Of a stretch of DNA of 64,000 nt, positions 45,741 to 56,354 are shown piece by piece; position 1 is the first letter of the stretch; each line of letters begins with the position of its first letter. A model generated the notes under the pieces. It ran no database searches. It was not told where the DNA came from and saw only the letters and a program-made list of their open reading frames with translations. A program made the translations under genes and the position numbers. This stretch comes from Vitellaria paradoxa (taxonomy: Eukaryota; Streptophyta; Magnoliopsida; Ericales; Sapotaceae), in the NCBI GenBank assembly GCA_019916065.1, contig CM034241.1, positions 16,049,228 to 16,113,227 of the forward strand, in the 5' to 3' direction.

Positions 45741-46919
45741 AAAAGAAACAAAACAAACTCAAATATTTTCAATTTAGCTTTTTGCTTACATGAACTAACC
45801 AGTTGTTAAAAAAAATAAAATAAAGAAAAAGAAAAAAACTAAAAACCAAAATTTTGATTCGATTTTTGGCAAAATTGGTTTGAACCAAAAAATTTTAAAG
45901 AAATAAATGAAACACTAAATAAAAAAATGCAAATATATTTACTTGATTAGCAGTAAGGAAGAATTGATGAGGTGAACTATAACTTAATATAAAATATGTA
46001 AAATAATATATAATTTAACATTTAAAAAAATTTGTTAGTTCGGTTGATTTGGCTAAAAAACTTTCGAACTGACCAAAAGTAATCGAACTAAACTTTTTAA
46101 TAATTTTAACCCAAAAAATCAAACTATTTTGACCAAATTTTCTTGATTTGGTTTGGTTTTTTTGCTTGCTCTTACCATTATTTGTTTATTTCTGCCTCAA
46201 TCTAGTGTCTTCCTCACTTTGACTGTCACTATTCTAGTCAAATGATGCTGCTAGCAAAATAATTAAAACCTTCTTCTAAGGGCAAACACCTATCTTTTGT
46301 GGCCGGCTGCATAGGAAGCATGATATAGGACCTTTCTATCTGTTTTCCCAGTTTGAGTCCTTTTCTGCTTGTATTTGTTACCTTTGTTTCTATCATGTAT
46401 GTTTATGTTAAATGAAGATCCTCCATCAGTTTCCCCACTATTGGGTTTGTTACGTCTTTGGGACTTCCAGCTTTCTCAATTTTTGCGTTAGGACCCATTA
46501 TCCTTTTATGGATCAGTGGTGTGGTGATGGAAACCCAGCAGGCCAATCCACCAAGCGAAATGCATACAAGCAAGCCTATAAGACAATTTAACAAGTTATG
46601 AGAAGCCAAGATATCAACAATGTTGAGATTCCTCATGGACATACTAGCCACTTAAGTAGCCCACAACTAGCCATCAGTTAGGCCATAAAAGTTAAGACAA
46701 CCAAGGCAACTAGATATATAAGGAGAGCCATGCAGACGAAGCCAACTAAGACAACTAAAGCCACCAGACAACATCAGATAACAGAGACCACCAGACAGCA
46801 CTAGAGAGCCAAACAACAACTGGCACATACACAACAAAAAAAAAAAGAATAGACGCACAGATACATGCAAATAACAACATCCATTATTACAAGTCTTAAC
46901 CAATCACAGACAAATAGTA
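45741..46919. other. No gene seen; AT-rich and low-complexity DNA
   Basis: 45840-46165 has inverted AACCAAA/TTTGGTT motifs, which could be a decayed foldback element. 46660-46850 has a degenerate repeat of GACAACTAA, GCCACCAGACA and AACTA on the plus strand. The open frames at 46403-46903 (minus) cross this low-complexity DNA and show no domain. Confidence 0.4.
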
Positions 46920-47215
46920 TAACATAACTGGTTTCCGACTATTAATTGGCAATTACTTGGGCAATGGTTTCCAATATTGCTAAATGGTTGTTTGAATAGT
47001 AGTTATGTCTAAAGGTAGTTAACCTTATCTTAGATAGTTAATAACATTTGAGGGAATTTATTGTCTATTTAAAGAAATAATCTTTGTAATATTAAGGCAA
47101 GTTTTATGAAATAATAAAGTTCACTTTTGTAAACCTGTGTTTGCTTACAATATCTATCCTGAGATAGACTTAGTAATAGCTAGTGAATCCAAAGGCTCCA
47201 ACATTGGTGCTTTCA
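46920..47215 (+). repeat. Probable 3' part of a gypsy LTR with primer site
   Basis: The stretch ends CTCCAACATTGGTGCTTTCAT (about 47197-47217); ATTGGTGCTTTCATT is a familiar LTR/primer-site junction of plant gypsy elements. Upstream, TAATAAAG near 47114 could be a polyadenylation signal. The LTR start is not resolved. Confidence 0.5.
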
Positions 47216-48099
47216 TTAAGAGTGTCCACACAACACTCTAGGGAACCCTTATCTTGTTATGAATTTATTTTCATGACTAAAAATCAAATGACACAATCCA
47301 AGCATATTAAGCAGTTGGAGCATTCACTGAGGAAACCACCAACAAACAAACATTTCACTTGCATAAAAGAATCACTACAGAACATCCTTTTAGTTATCAA
47401 CAATCAGGATAGATGACATAAAAATATACGTCAGTCCATTTGATGAACTAGTTCTGAGTCTGTTAAATCATAAGCTTTAAGTCCTAATGAGCGACCAGAA
47501 CTGCAAGGTCGATAGTGGCAACAATGTGGCATCCCTAAGCCCAAGTTAAGGTTTTCTACCTTTTATATTGAAGATCCTATTACTTGATTTAATTAGGCAA
47601 AATAATTTTTTAAATACTAGCATATGCCAAGAGATGAAAAGGTAAACTACATTGATTTCTTCCTAGAAAAGGAAGCTAACTAGTGATGGCAATGGGTTTC
47701 AAGGGTTTGTAGGAGTTAGTAGTGCTTTTTATGATAGAAGAACTTCAAATAAGAGATTTTGAATAGATTTGACCAACTGATTTTGAAGGCCACCATGAAG
47801 TACAGTCAAAGATCAAATAGACCAATTCTTTAAGGGATTACCAAACCACCTTCAAAAGGCTACACACAAAAGTCAAAAGGTGGCATAAAGAAGCCCTTGT
47901 TGGCTCTTTTATATCTGAGCTTAAATCGAGGATTGTAGTAAAGATCAAGATTTTCAAATCATACACTGTTAAATAGGCATTAGAGTATGTGTGTTTAAAA
48001 GATGACCAACTTACTAAAGGCACTAAATGAAGAACCCACAAAGCAAGAGTGTGACCCAAAGATTTTAATCCATGCTTTGGTTGGCACCAACAAGCCAAA
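47216..48099 (+). pseudogene. E5 gag remnant
   Basis: Badly broken frames between the primer site and the protease, with motifs such as QIDQFFKGLPNHLQKATH near 47810-47870. That spacing and position fit gag of a plus-strand gypsy element; too decayed for more. Confidence 0.4.
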
Positions 48100-48500
48100 T
48101 GCCATAAGGATCACTGCATAGGATGGCATTCAACAAGTCACAGTCTTAATAGATAATGGATCGACTCACAACTTCATTAATTCAACCATTGTTTGAAGTT
48201 TTAAGATTTCCAATAACAATAATTGAGCCCTTCAAAGTAAAGTTCGCTAATGGTGAAAAGTTGGTCTACAAGGAATAATACTAACCTGTTCCACTCAAAA
48301 CTTAAGGCCTAAGGATGAATAATGTCTTTTATACCTTACCAATAGCTAGAATAGATATTGTATTACGAGTTCAATGGTTATTTTTTTTGGTAAGTTACGA
48401 GTTCAATGGTTGGAGAGACTTGATAATGTTATCTCTAATTACAAATGAATGGCTATGGAAATCAATTGGGAGAGCCAATGTTTTAAGTTGGCTATGAAAC
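48100..48500 (+). pseudogene. E5 protease remnant
   Basis: Near 48145-48190 the frame reads VLIDNGSTHNFINSTI, which fits a gypsy aspartic protease active site with D-N-G-S for D-S/G-G-S. It continues to ARIDIVLRVQWL near 48345-48380, the conserved 'GMDVVLGVQWL' stretch of that protease type. A 15-bp insertion with target duplication interrupts it at 48380. Confidence 0.65.
48380..48394 (-). mobile_element. 15-bp micro-insertion with a 17-bp duplication
   Basis: TTACGAGTTCAATGGTT occurs at 48363-48379 and 48395-48411, flanking ATTTTTTTTGGTAAG. On the minus strand the insert is CTTACCAAAAAAAAT: a poly(A) with a few bases before it, the signature of a LINE-machinery insertion truncated almost to its tail. 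Removing it restores the protease reading. Confidence 0.75.
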
Positions 48501-48839
48501 TGTCTTCCAGCAATAAAATGGTGGACATCAAGACATTCTAGAACTTATATCATTCCAAAGCCACTATTATGTAATCCAAATTGTGTCTCAGCCATAAGGC
48601 ACAAATGGTACTAACAATTCCACTTGAGAAAAATGTTTGAGTAAATTGCCTAATGACATTTAAGAAGTATTACAATAATATAGCACTATCTTGGAGAAAC
48701 AAAGATGATGCTAGCAAAAAGAAGGTTTGGACATATGATTACTCACCGAAAGGTAAGCAATAAATGTGCCACCATAATGCTGTGGCTACTTCCAAAAAGT
48801 AAAGATTAAAAAGCAAGTTAGTAACATACTAAATAGTAG

Positions 48840-49830
48840 ATTAATCGAACCAAGCACCAGTCTATTTTCTTCACCAATTCTATTAGTAAAAAAGAAAGAC
48901 GGAACATAGAGATTTTGCACTAATTACCAAACACTAAATGAGTCAACCACCAAAGACAGTTTCCCAATTCGCACTATTGATAACATGCTTGATGAACTTG
49001 GAAAATCAACTATTTTCTTAAAGTTGGAGTGAAAGGCTAGCTACCATCAAATTCGGGTGCATGATAAGGATATTCATAAGACTATCTTCTGAAAACATAA
49101 AGGGTACTATGAATACCTAGTGATGACATTTGGCTTATGCAATGCACCATCTATGTTCCAAGCTGCAATAAATGGCATTTTTTGCCAATTCTTAGAAGGT
49201 TTTTGTAGTTTTCTTTGATGATAACTTTGTTTATTCCAAAACTTGAACCAAACATCGTAACCATTTAAGGTAGGTTTTTAAAGTTTTGCAGGATAATTAA
49301 TTTTACATCAAGCCCTCCAAGTGTGCAGTTACACAAGAGGAACTAGAATTTTTGGGTCACATGATTTCAAATTTGGAATTGAGGTTGAACCAAGAAAGAT
49401 CAAGGTAATGTAGCAACGGCCATTGCCCAAAAACATAATAGAACTAAGATGACTATTAGGATTGATGAGCTACTATAGAAAATTTATGCAACACTGATTG
49501 ATTGCTCGACCACTCACTAACATGCTTGAGAAATGTGATTTTACTATGCACCGAAAGGAATCAAAGGCTTCAATACATTAAAGGAGGCATTAACTAGCAC
49601 TCCGTCCTCCCTATACCAGACTAAGAGTATTTTGAGGTCCACGGCAATGCCAACAACATTGGCATTAGAGGCGGTGTTGACTCAGAAGAGGCACCCACAT
49701 ACCCATCTTATTAAAGCCCTTAGACCTAGGAAGAAAAACTGAAGCATATATATATATATATGCACAAGAACTCTTAGCAATCATTGAAGAAATTCTTGTG
49801 GATGCCTTATTTGTAGTGGCATCACCACAG
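48840..49830 (+). pseudogene. E5 reverse transcriptase and RNase H remnant
   Basis: Readable blocks in order: SPILLVKKKDGTWRF-type sequence near 48870-48915 (with a stop), FPIRTIDNMLDELGKSTIFL, ASYHQIRVHDKDIHKTIF, GYYEYLVMTFGLCNAPSMFQ and, in other frames, KPSKCAVTQEELEFLGHMIS. RNase H follows with FEVHGNANNIGI (catalytic Asp replaced by Asn) and TEAY..AQELLAII interrupted by a TA repeat. This is a Ty3/gypsy pol, probably chromovirus-like. The YxDD motif is frameshifted. Confidence 0.8.
49747..49762. repeat. (TA)n microsatellite in E5 RNase H
   Basis: ATATATATATATATAT sits between codons for TEA and the AQELLAI motif; the tract shifts the downstream frame. Confidence 0.8.
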
Positions 49831-50179
49831 TACAAGTTGGCGCTCACCGATTTGGGGTAGGGTATCGTTGGATCAAAGGAGGGTTTTGGGATAGGGGTGG
49901 CTTGGTGGATTGTGAAGAGAGAGAAAGAATAAAAGAATAAAATAAATAAATATATTTTTTTAACCAAAACATGACCGATAAATTACACAGCATCTGGACG
50001 GGGTCATGTCATCCCAACACTGTAGCCAAATTTTTTTATTTTTATTTTTTTTAAGAGATAACATTCCTAAAGCTGAAATTCAATTAAGAGAAGAAAAAAA
50101 TAAAAAATAAAATAAAGGAAGAAAGGAAGAGAAAAGAAAAAAAATCTGGTACACCAACAACTTTGAAGGATTTAGAGCA
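49831..50179. other. No gene seen; junction of E5 and E4
   Basis: AT-rich sequence with A-rich runs at 50080-50150. This is where the E4 3' LTR should lie. No copy of the LTR terminal palindrome or of 60263-61724 is visible, so E4 is probably truncated here. Confidence 0.5.
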
Positions 50180-51399
50180 TCATTCAAAAGGCAGGGGATC
50201 GAGAAGATCCCATGATTCAATTGCATCAATGAAGTTTTTGAGATAGGGTTTCAACATATGCCCATTCACCCTGAAGGGGTTCTTATTCTTAAGGTTCTCA
50301 ATTTCTATGGAGCCATACTTTGAAACATGTCGCACAACATAAGGTCTAACCCATTTTGATTAAAATTTTCCAAGGAATAGATGGAACTATGAGCGATAAA
50401 AAAGTACTTTCTATCCTTCATGAGATGAGCATTTAGCAATATGCTGATCATATACTTTCTTCATCTTTTCTTTTGAAATTTTTGTACTTTCATATGCATC
50501 ATTTTAGAGCTCGTCCATCTCTGTAAGTTGTAATTTATGATGGAGCCTTGCATCATTGATACTGGCATTGAACTATCTAATGGCCCAATAGGCCTTGTGT
50601 TCCAGTTCAACAGGAAGATGACATGATTTCCCATAAACTGGCCTATGCAGAGACATCCCTAAAGTTGTTTTATAAACAATACGATAAGCCTAGAGTCTAT
50701 TAGGTGTAACGACCAATCTTTTCGGTTTGGATTAACCATCTTCTCGAGGATTTACTTTTTTTCACGATTTGCAAGCTCTACCTGGCCCCTCGTTTAGGGG
50801 TGGTTAGTGGTGCCTACTTTATGGACAATGTCATACTTATACAAAAGCAAACCCACTAGTCAATTGTAAAAATATTTACCATCATTACAGATGATGACTC
50901 TAGGCAATCCAAAACGTAAAAAGATGTTTTTATGAAGGAATTTTAGCACAACCTTATGATCATTGGTTCGTGTAGCAACATTTTCAACCTATCTAGACAC
51001 ATAGTCCACCCTTACAAGGATGTACTCACATCAAAATGACACTAGAAATGGCCCTATGAAGTCAATACCTTAGCAATCAAAAACTTCTAATATGAGAATG
51101 GCAGATAACAACATCATGCTCCTATGGGCTTCCTAGCTTTTGACACCTATCACAAGCTATGCAATAATCGTTAACGTCTTTGAATAAAGTGGGGAAGTAA
51201 AATCCACATTAAAGAATCTTGTAGCCGTCTTGTTTGTCGCATGCTTACGAGTGGGAGAATTCAAGAATGCCCTATATTCCCACTCAGGTATACAATGGTA
51301 GATGACCTGATCGAGACAATATTTAAAAAGGCACAGGTCGTCCCAGAAGAACACTCTAAAGTTTCTTAAAAATTTCTTCTTGTTTTTAGTGCTCCAATC
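50180..51399 (-). pseudogene. E4 integrase
   Basis: The C-terminal end reads VNGHMLKPYLKNFIDAIES then WDLLDPLPFE and TGA at 50180-50182, as in E1. The zinc region appears near 51130-51180 (CIACDRCQKLGSP). The catalytic core is spread over several frames between 50600 and 51080 with many stops. Confidence 0.75.
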
Positions 51400-51880
51400 T
51401 TGTCACCAAATAGTTAGCGGCGTCGAAAAACCACGAGGCTATGGCAATCGTGATTGCCACAACATTGAAAAGTTGCTCATCTAGGAAGCTATCGTTTATC
51501 TGAGTATCATGATTTAAGTGAGCTCCCATTGATAGACAAGAAAGGTCATCCGCCACAACATTCTCAACACCTTACTTGTCCTTTATCACAAAGTCAAACT
51601 CTTGCAATAGAAGTATCTAACTTATTAATCTTGGTTTGGCCTTCGGTTTGGTTAACAGATACTTAAGTATAGAGTGATCCATAAAAACAGTCACTGTTGA
51701 CCCAATAAGATAGGACCTGAACTTCTCAAGCACAAAGACAATAGCTAGAAGCTCATTTTTCGCCGTTGAGTAGTTCTTTTGCACACTGTTAAGGATTTTG
51801 CTCACATAATAAATCACGTGCATCTTGTTTTCCTTTCTCTATTCTAACACAGCCCCAATTGCGTGGTCACTAACGTTACA
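51400..51880 (-). pseudogene. E4 RNase H domain
   Basis: Contains HVIYYVSKILNSVQKNYSTA, NELLAIVFVLEKFRSYLI and FMDHSILKYLLTKPKAKPRL (51617-51823), aligned with E1. The first motif reads ICNVSDHAIGAVL, so the usual catalytic Asp (CDAS) is replaced by Asn. Confidence 0.8.
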
Positions 51881-52840
51881 TATAAGTTCGAATGACGATG
51901 ACCAATTAGGAGAATGGAGGATAGGTACTGAAGTTAGGTACTTCTTTAGTTTCTCAAATGCCTCTTCACATTGAGGTATCCATTCGAATGGTACATCTTG
52001 TGTCATTGGCCTTGAAACTATACTAAAGGACTGAATGAACCACCAATAAAACCCGACATGCCCTAAAAAGGATCAAATGTCTTTTACATTTCTTGGGGTG
52101 GAGAATCTTTGAATTAATTTGACCTTAGATTTGTTAACTTGAATGCCTAATTTAGACATAATATACCCAAGAACTATACATTTTGTCACCATAAAGTTAC
52201 ACTTTTCCTAGTTGAGCACCAAGTTCGTTTCTTTACACCGTGCTAAAACTAGATCTAGGTTTTTCAAGCACTGCTCGTGTGAGTCACCGTAGATAAAAAA
52301 ATCATCTATAAAAGCCTTTATGATGTCCTCTACCATCTCATTAAATATACTTATCATGCAGCACTAGAAGGTAAAGGGGCATTACACAGGCTAAAGGGCA
52401 TTATTTTGTATGCAAAGGTGCCAAAAGAACAAGTAAAAGTGGTTTAGCTTAATCCTTTAGGGCAACATCGATTTGACTATAACCTGAGTAGCCCTCTAAG
52501 AAGTAGTAGTAAGCATGTCCTACTACTCTTTTCAAAACCAATTATGAAATGGAAGCGAGAAGTGATCCTTTCTTGTCATGGCATTGAGTTTGCGATATTC
52601 AATGCAAAACCTTCACTCAATTTGAATACCAGTAAGCACTAGCTCATTATATTCATTACAGATGACTGTGACAGTTGATTTCTTTGGGATCATTTGTGTA
52701 GGACTCACCAACTTTGAATCTGCAATGGGGTAGATGATCCTTACATCTAACAATTTCAAAACTTCCGCTTTCAACAGTTTCTTCACATTCAGATTAAGGC
52801 ACCTTTGCATTTGCCGGACTGGCTTGGCATTCTCTTCCAA
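51881..52840 (-). pseudogene. E4 reverse transcriptase
   Basis: Motifs in order: RQMQRCLNLNVKKLLKAEVL, IIYPIADSKLVSPTQMIPKK, a diverged RFCIEYRKLNAMTRKDH, and the catalytic AFIDDFFIYGDS (about 52320-52280). The segment then shows CIVLGYIMSKLGI. Frames change several times. Confidence 0.82.
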
Positions 52841-53507
52841 ATAGATACGGTGTGTGCATAAGTGGGCTCATACCTATCAAATCGGCTACAAACAAGCCCA
52901 ATGCCTTTTGATGTCTTCTCAAATGCTCCACAAATTGATGCTCTTGTGCCATTCTTAGCTCAGTTGATATCACCACCGGATAAGTCTCATCTTCTCCCAC
53001 AAATGCGTACTTTAAATTGGCAAGCAAAGGTTTCCTTTCAAGGTTTGGAGCCTTTACATCGTAAGCTTCTGCTCTCTTTTCCGATGGCTCCAATTTCTTA
53101 AAGGCTAGAATCCAATTTCCAACTGACATAACTGGGCTTTCTTCTAGCCAATCAAAGATAGACTCCATTTTGTCACTTTCATTAGTGAAGGTTGCTCTTT
53201 CCTCACAGAAGCACAATGCTCCTTCTAAAAAATCTTTTATGAACTCGTGATCAACATGGTTTTGCACGATAGTCTTTATTACATCCACCTCTTCCTCGTC
53301 AGGCACCTCTTTTAGCTATTTACTAACAGGAAAGATGTCTGTTTGAAAACTATGTTACCAATAGACATTTTCATCGATCCATTCCTGTAATTAATTAGTG
53401 CATTTGAAGTTACAAGGAATGGTCGACCTAGAATGATGGGTGTTTGATTTTGTGTGGACATATTAGTTAGTGGTTGCATATCGAGGATTATGAAATCCAC
53501 TAGAATG
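52794..53507 (-). pseudogene. E4 protease C-terminal half and linker
   Basis: 53312-53500 encodes MDFIILDMQPLTNM and PIILGRPFLVTSNALINY, the same protease end as in E1. 52794-53306 is an open 170-codon linker with RKPLLANLKYAFVGEDETYP. The protease N-terminal half lies across the solo LTR at 56043-56354; the join is at the gaatg duplication. Confidence 0.82.
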
Positions 53508-56036
53508 TGTAATACCCCAGACTTTATATTAACTTAAACTTATGGGTTAGGCAAATCAAAAGATGACATTTTAGCAAGTGTGTAGGAGGAGGTTACCTAG
53601 GCGCAGGCGTCATGGGCACCCAAGGTACAGTAGAATTGACAGGTATGGGTTTCTCTGCATTTTCAGCCGAGCCTCACCCTATTCAAACCTATACCTAGCT
53701 AAGGGTAATGGGAAATCTGAAATTTACTATTGAGGGACTTAAAATATTGGTTATATATATATTTGTATATGTGATGCAAGAGAGAGAGAGAGATATTGTT
53801 GGGAGAGGAGGAAACTGGGTGAAGAAGCAAATGAAGAACAAAGAAAAGAATAAAAGAAGAACTGGGTAGAACTTTTGAAGGTAAGTTTTTCTAGCCTAAA
53901 TGAAATTCAAATCCATCTTACAAGAGTGTAATTGGAACCTTAAGGAACCTTCCTATGTGATTTATTTGTAGTTTGGATCAAGGAGAGAGAGGATTGAGTC
54001 CACCAAAGCTTGAGAGCATGGAAGCACAAAACATCTTCCTGTTAATCCATCTTCTTACAACTTGAGGTAGGGATTTAATGCCTCATTCTTACATATGTGG
54101 TGTGTAACAAGGACTAGGTTACTACAAGAGAAACCTTTATCAAATGTTGGTTACATATATGGGAGAAAATAGGAGTTATACACATGTATATATATATATA
54201 TGTATAGGTTAAGAGAGTAAAAATGGTGTTTTGATCCATAACTTGACTTTTGGTTGATGAAAACTCAAATTGATAATTTTGTTTGGTGCCTAAGAACCTT
54301 GTGTTGATGTTAAAAACATGAAACTTTAGGTATTTTTACTTAAACTTGGTCAATTTGAGGTCCTAAGGGTGAAAAACTAAGAAACCAGAAAATAGAGTAT
54401 GAAACCCGTAACTTGGACCAAGTGTGGGCACACAAGGGAGACACAATCGGGCGCCCAACCCTCTTGGGCACACAAGATATGGGTGCCTAGCCCCTTGGGC
54501 ACACAAGGTATGGGCGCCCAAGCCCCTTGGGCACACGGCTAAGTGTCAGCTTTGGCGCCCACCGAGCCTAGGTCATATTCCTAACTTTGCTTAGTTTGGC
54601 CTACTACCTTAGACTTATGAAAGAGTTGGTAACATATTTTTACATGAAACTTTTATTTGATTAATTGCATCAATTTAAAAAGGGAAATGTGCTTTAAAAA
54701 GTGATTAAGGATTTATTATCTTAAGCTAACGGGGTTTAACTCGGAAGGGTAAATTAATGTTAACTTGAATAAATGAATTGGAAGATTTCCTTGAGATAAG
54801 AGTCTTAATCAAATAGGATTGTGAATATGTCTTGATGTAAACTTAATGTTGAGGTACATGAACTTGTGATTGATCAAGTAAACTATGACTTGATAAAGGG
54901 ACCCATGATCATAATGTTGGTGGATGTGGAATGCTTAATAAGGTTTGATCAATATGATATGTAATAAGCCATGGGATGAACCGTAACATTGACATGTGTG
55001 TTGGATAATGTATTATAATGAATGTGAACCTATGAAAGATGAGATGGTATGAGATGAATGAATGTTTGTGTGCCGGATGCCGTGGTAGGGTGTGGAAATA
55101 GGAAAGGTTAAGAGAGTACCCTCGGGTTGAGAGACCTGGAACCTACGCAGAGTTTGGTGTCAATGCTAGTGGGTTAGTAGCCTACAAAATTGTGTGTGTT
55201 TTATCCTCGTGGCCCTGGATGGCGATCCTAAACAATGATGTCAGTTTATCATTTCCATTGGATATTGGCCCATAAAAGACGATAACGTGTATGCACCCTT
55301 CCCCCGATAACTTGTGTGGTTATGGTTATGCAATGTGATGATGAACAGATGATAATGTGAATATGGTTATTTGATTGAACGCTAGTTAGATGATAAAGTG
55401 ATGATGAAATGTGAATTGAATTAAGGATTTAATTGCAAAATATAAACATTAACCGAAATTGAATCTTAATGTATAACATTGATGTATGAATATATGTTTT
55501 CACTTCTTTTGACTACTCATTGTGTAAATGAAATGTTATGACTTTAGAAATTGTTGTAGTGGCTAACCTTACCTGAATAGCATTGCAAGACCAGATTTGC
55601 ATGTCATATATGTTTGTTTGAGACATCGTGGGCACAAGTGGACCCGTGCTCACGTCCTTATAGCTTTTGATGTAGGAACAGGCCATAACAATCAGGTGGG
55701 CTAATGGGATTGGAATGGAAAGGTGTGCATGAGCCCTACTAAGCTTAGCAAACTTTTGGTCATTAATTTAGTATAAATTTTCATTTGGAAATTGTAAGGT
55801 TGTACTTTGCTAGACTTATTGGATTTGGTTGTAAAGGCCTTAAGGCCTAAGTTATGTATTAATGATGTATGGATTATGTGACCTGGCAAGAGTCAATGTT
55901 AAATTTACGTTATCCTACTTTATGTCTCGGGTTCACTAGTTTACGTTGTATTTTTCTGATCATGGGTTGGTTATGTTAGTGCATGTTATGTGTGTTTATC
56001 ACTCACCCCTCGGGTCATGAGATTCGGGGCGTGATA
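53508..56036. mobile_element. Large solo LTR (about 2.5 kb) in E4 protease, TSD gaatg
   Basis: Starts TGTAATACCCCAGAC and ends GATTCGGGGCGTGATA; the end would be TG..CA with one C to T change. Target duplication GAATG is at 53503-53507 and 56037-56041; the match extends by chance to 8 bp. The two ends are partial inverted repeats. Size and ends recall LTRs of Del/Tekay chromoviruses, from memory. It contains a (GA)n run near 53771, GGGCACACAAGGTATGGGCG-type repeats at 54420-54550 and GATGA-rich sequence. No coding region. Orientation not certain. Confidence 0.72.
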
Positions 56037-56042
56037 GAATGT

Positions 56043-56354
56043 CTCTACTTGAACCAGTACATTCTCAACTATACCTCGTGGTACCTTAATAGATCTATTG
56101 GCAAGTTGTAAAGTCATACAAGTGGGCTTTATTTTACCAAAGCCCAATTGTTCATACACCGAGTAAGGTAGTAGGTTTATACTTGCCCTTAAATTAAGTA
56201 ATGCTCGTTCTATATGGTACTCCCTAATATAGCATGTAATAGTCAAACAATTAGGGTTCTTGTATTTTGGTGGTGTTTTGCACTGAAAATAGCACTTGCT
56301 TGTTCGGTCATAAATGCCTTCTCTTTCACATTTAATTCCCACTTCACCAAACAC
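56043..56354 (-). pseudogene. E4 protease N-terminal half
   Basis: Encodes TITCYIREYHIERALLNLRA, SINLLPYSVYEQLGFG and VPRGIVENVLVQVETFY. The active-site triplet that reads DLG in E1 is NLR here, so the catalytic Asp is lost. Confidence 0.82.

Noticed and set aside
45840..46165. MITE with AACCAAA/TTTGGTT inverted ends
   Set aside because: Inverted motifs exist, but I could not find matched ends with a duplication, so it stays a remark only.
46403..46903. Minus-strand ORFs with hydrophobic residues
   Set aside because: They read through low-complexity DNA and lack conserved motifs or context.
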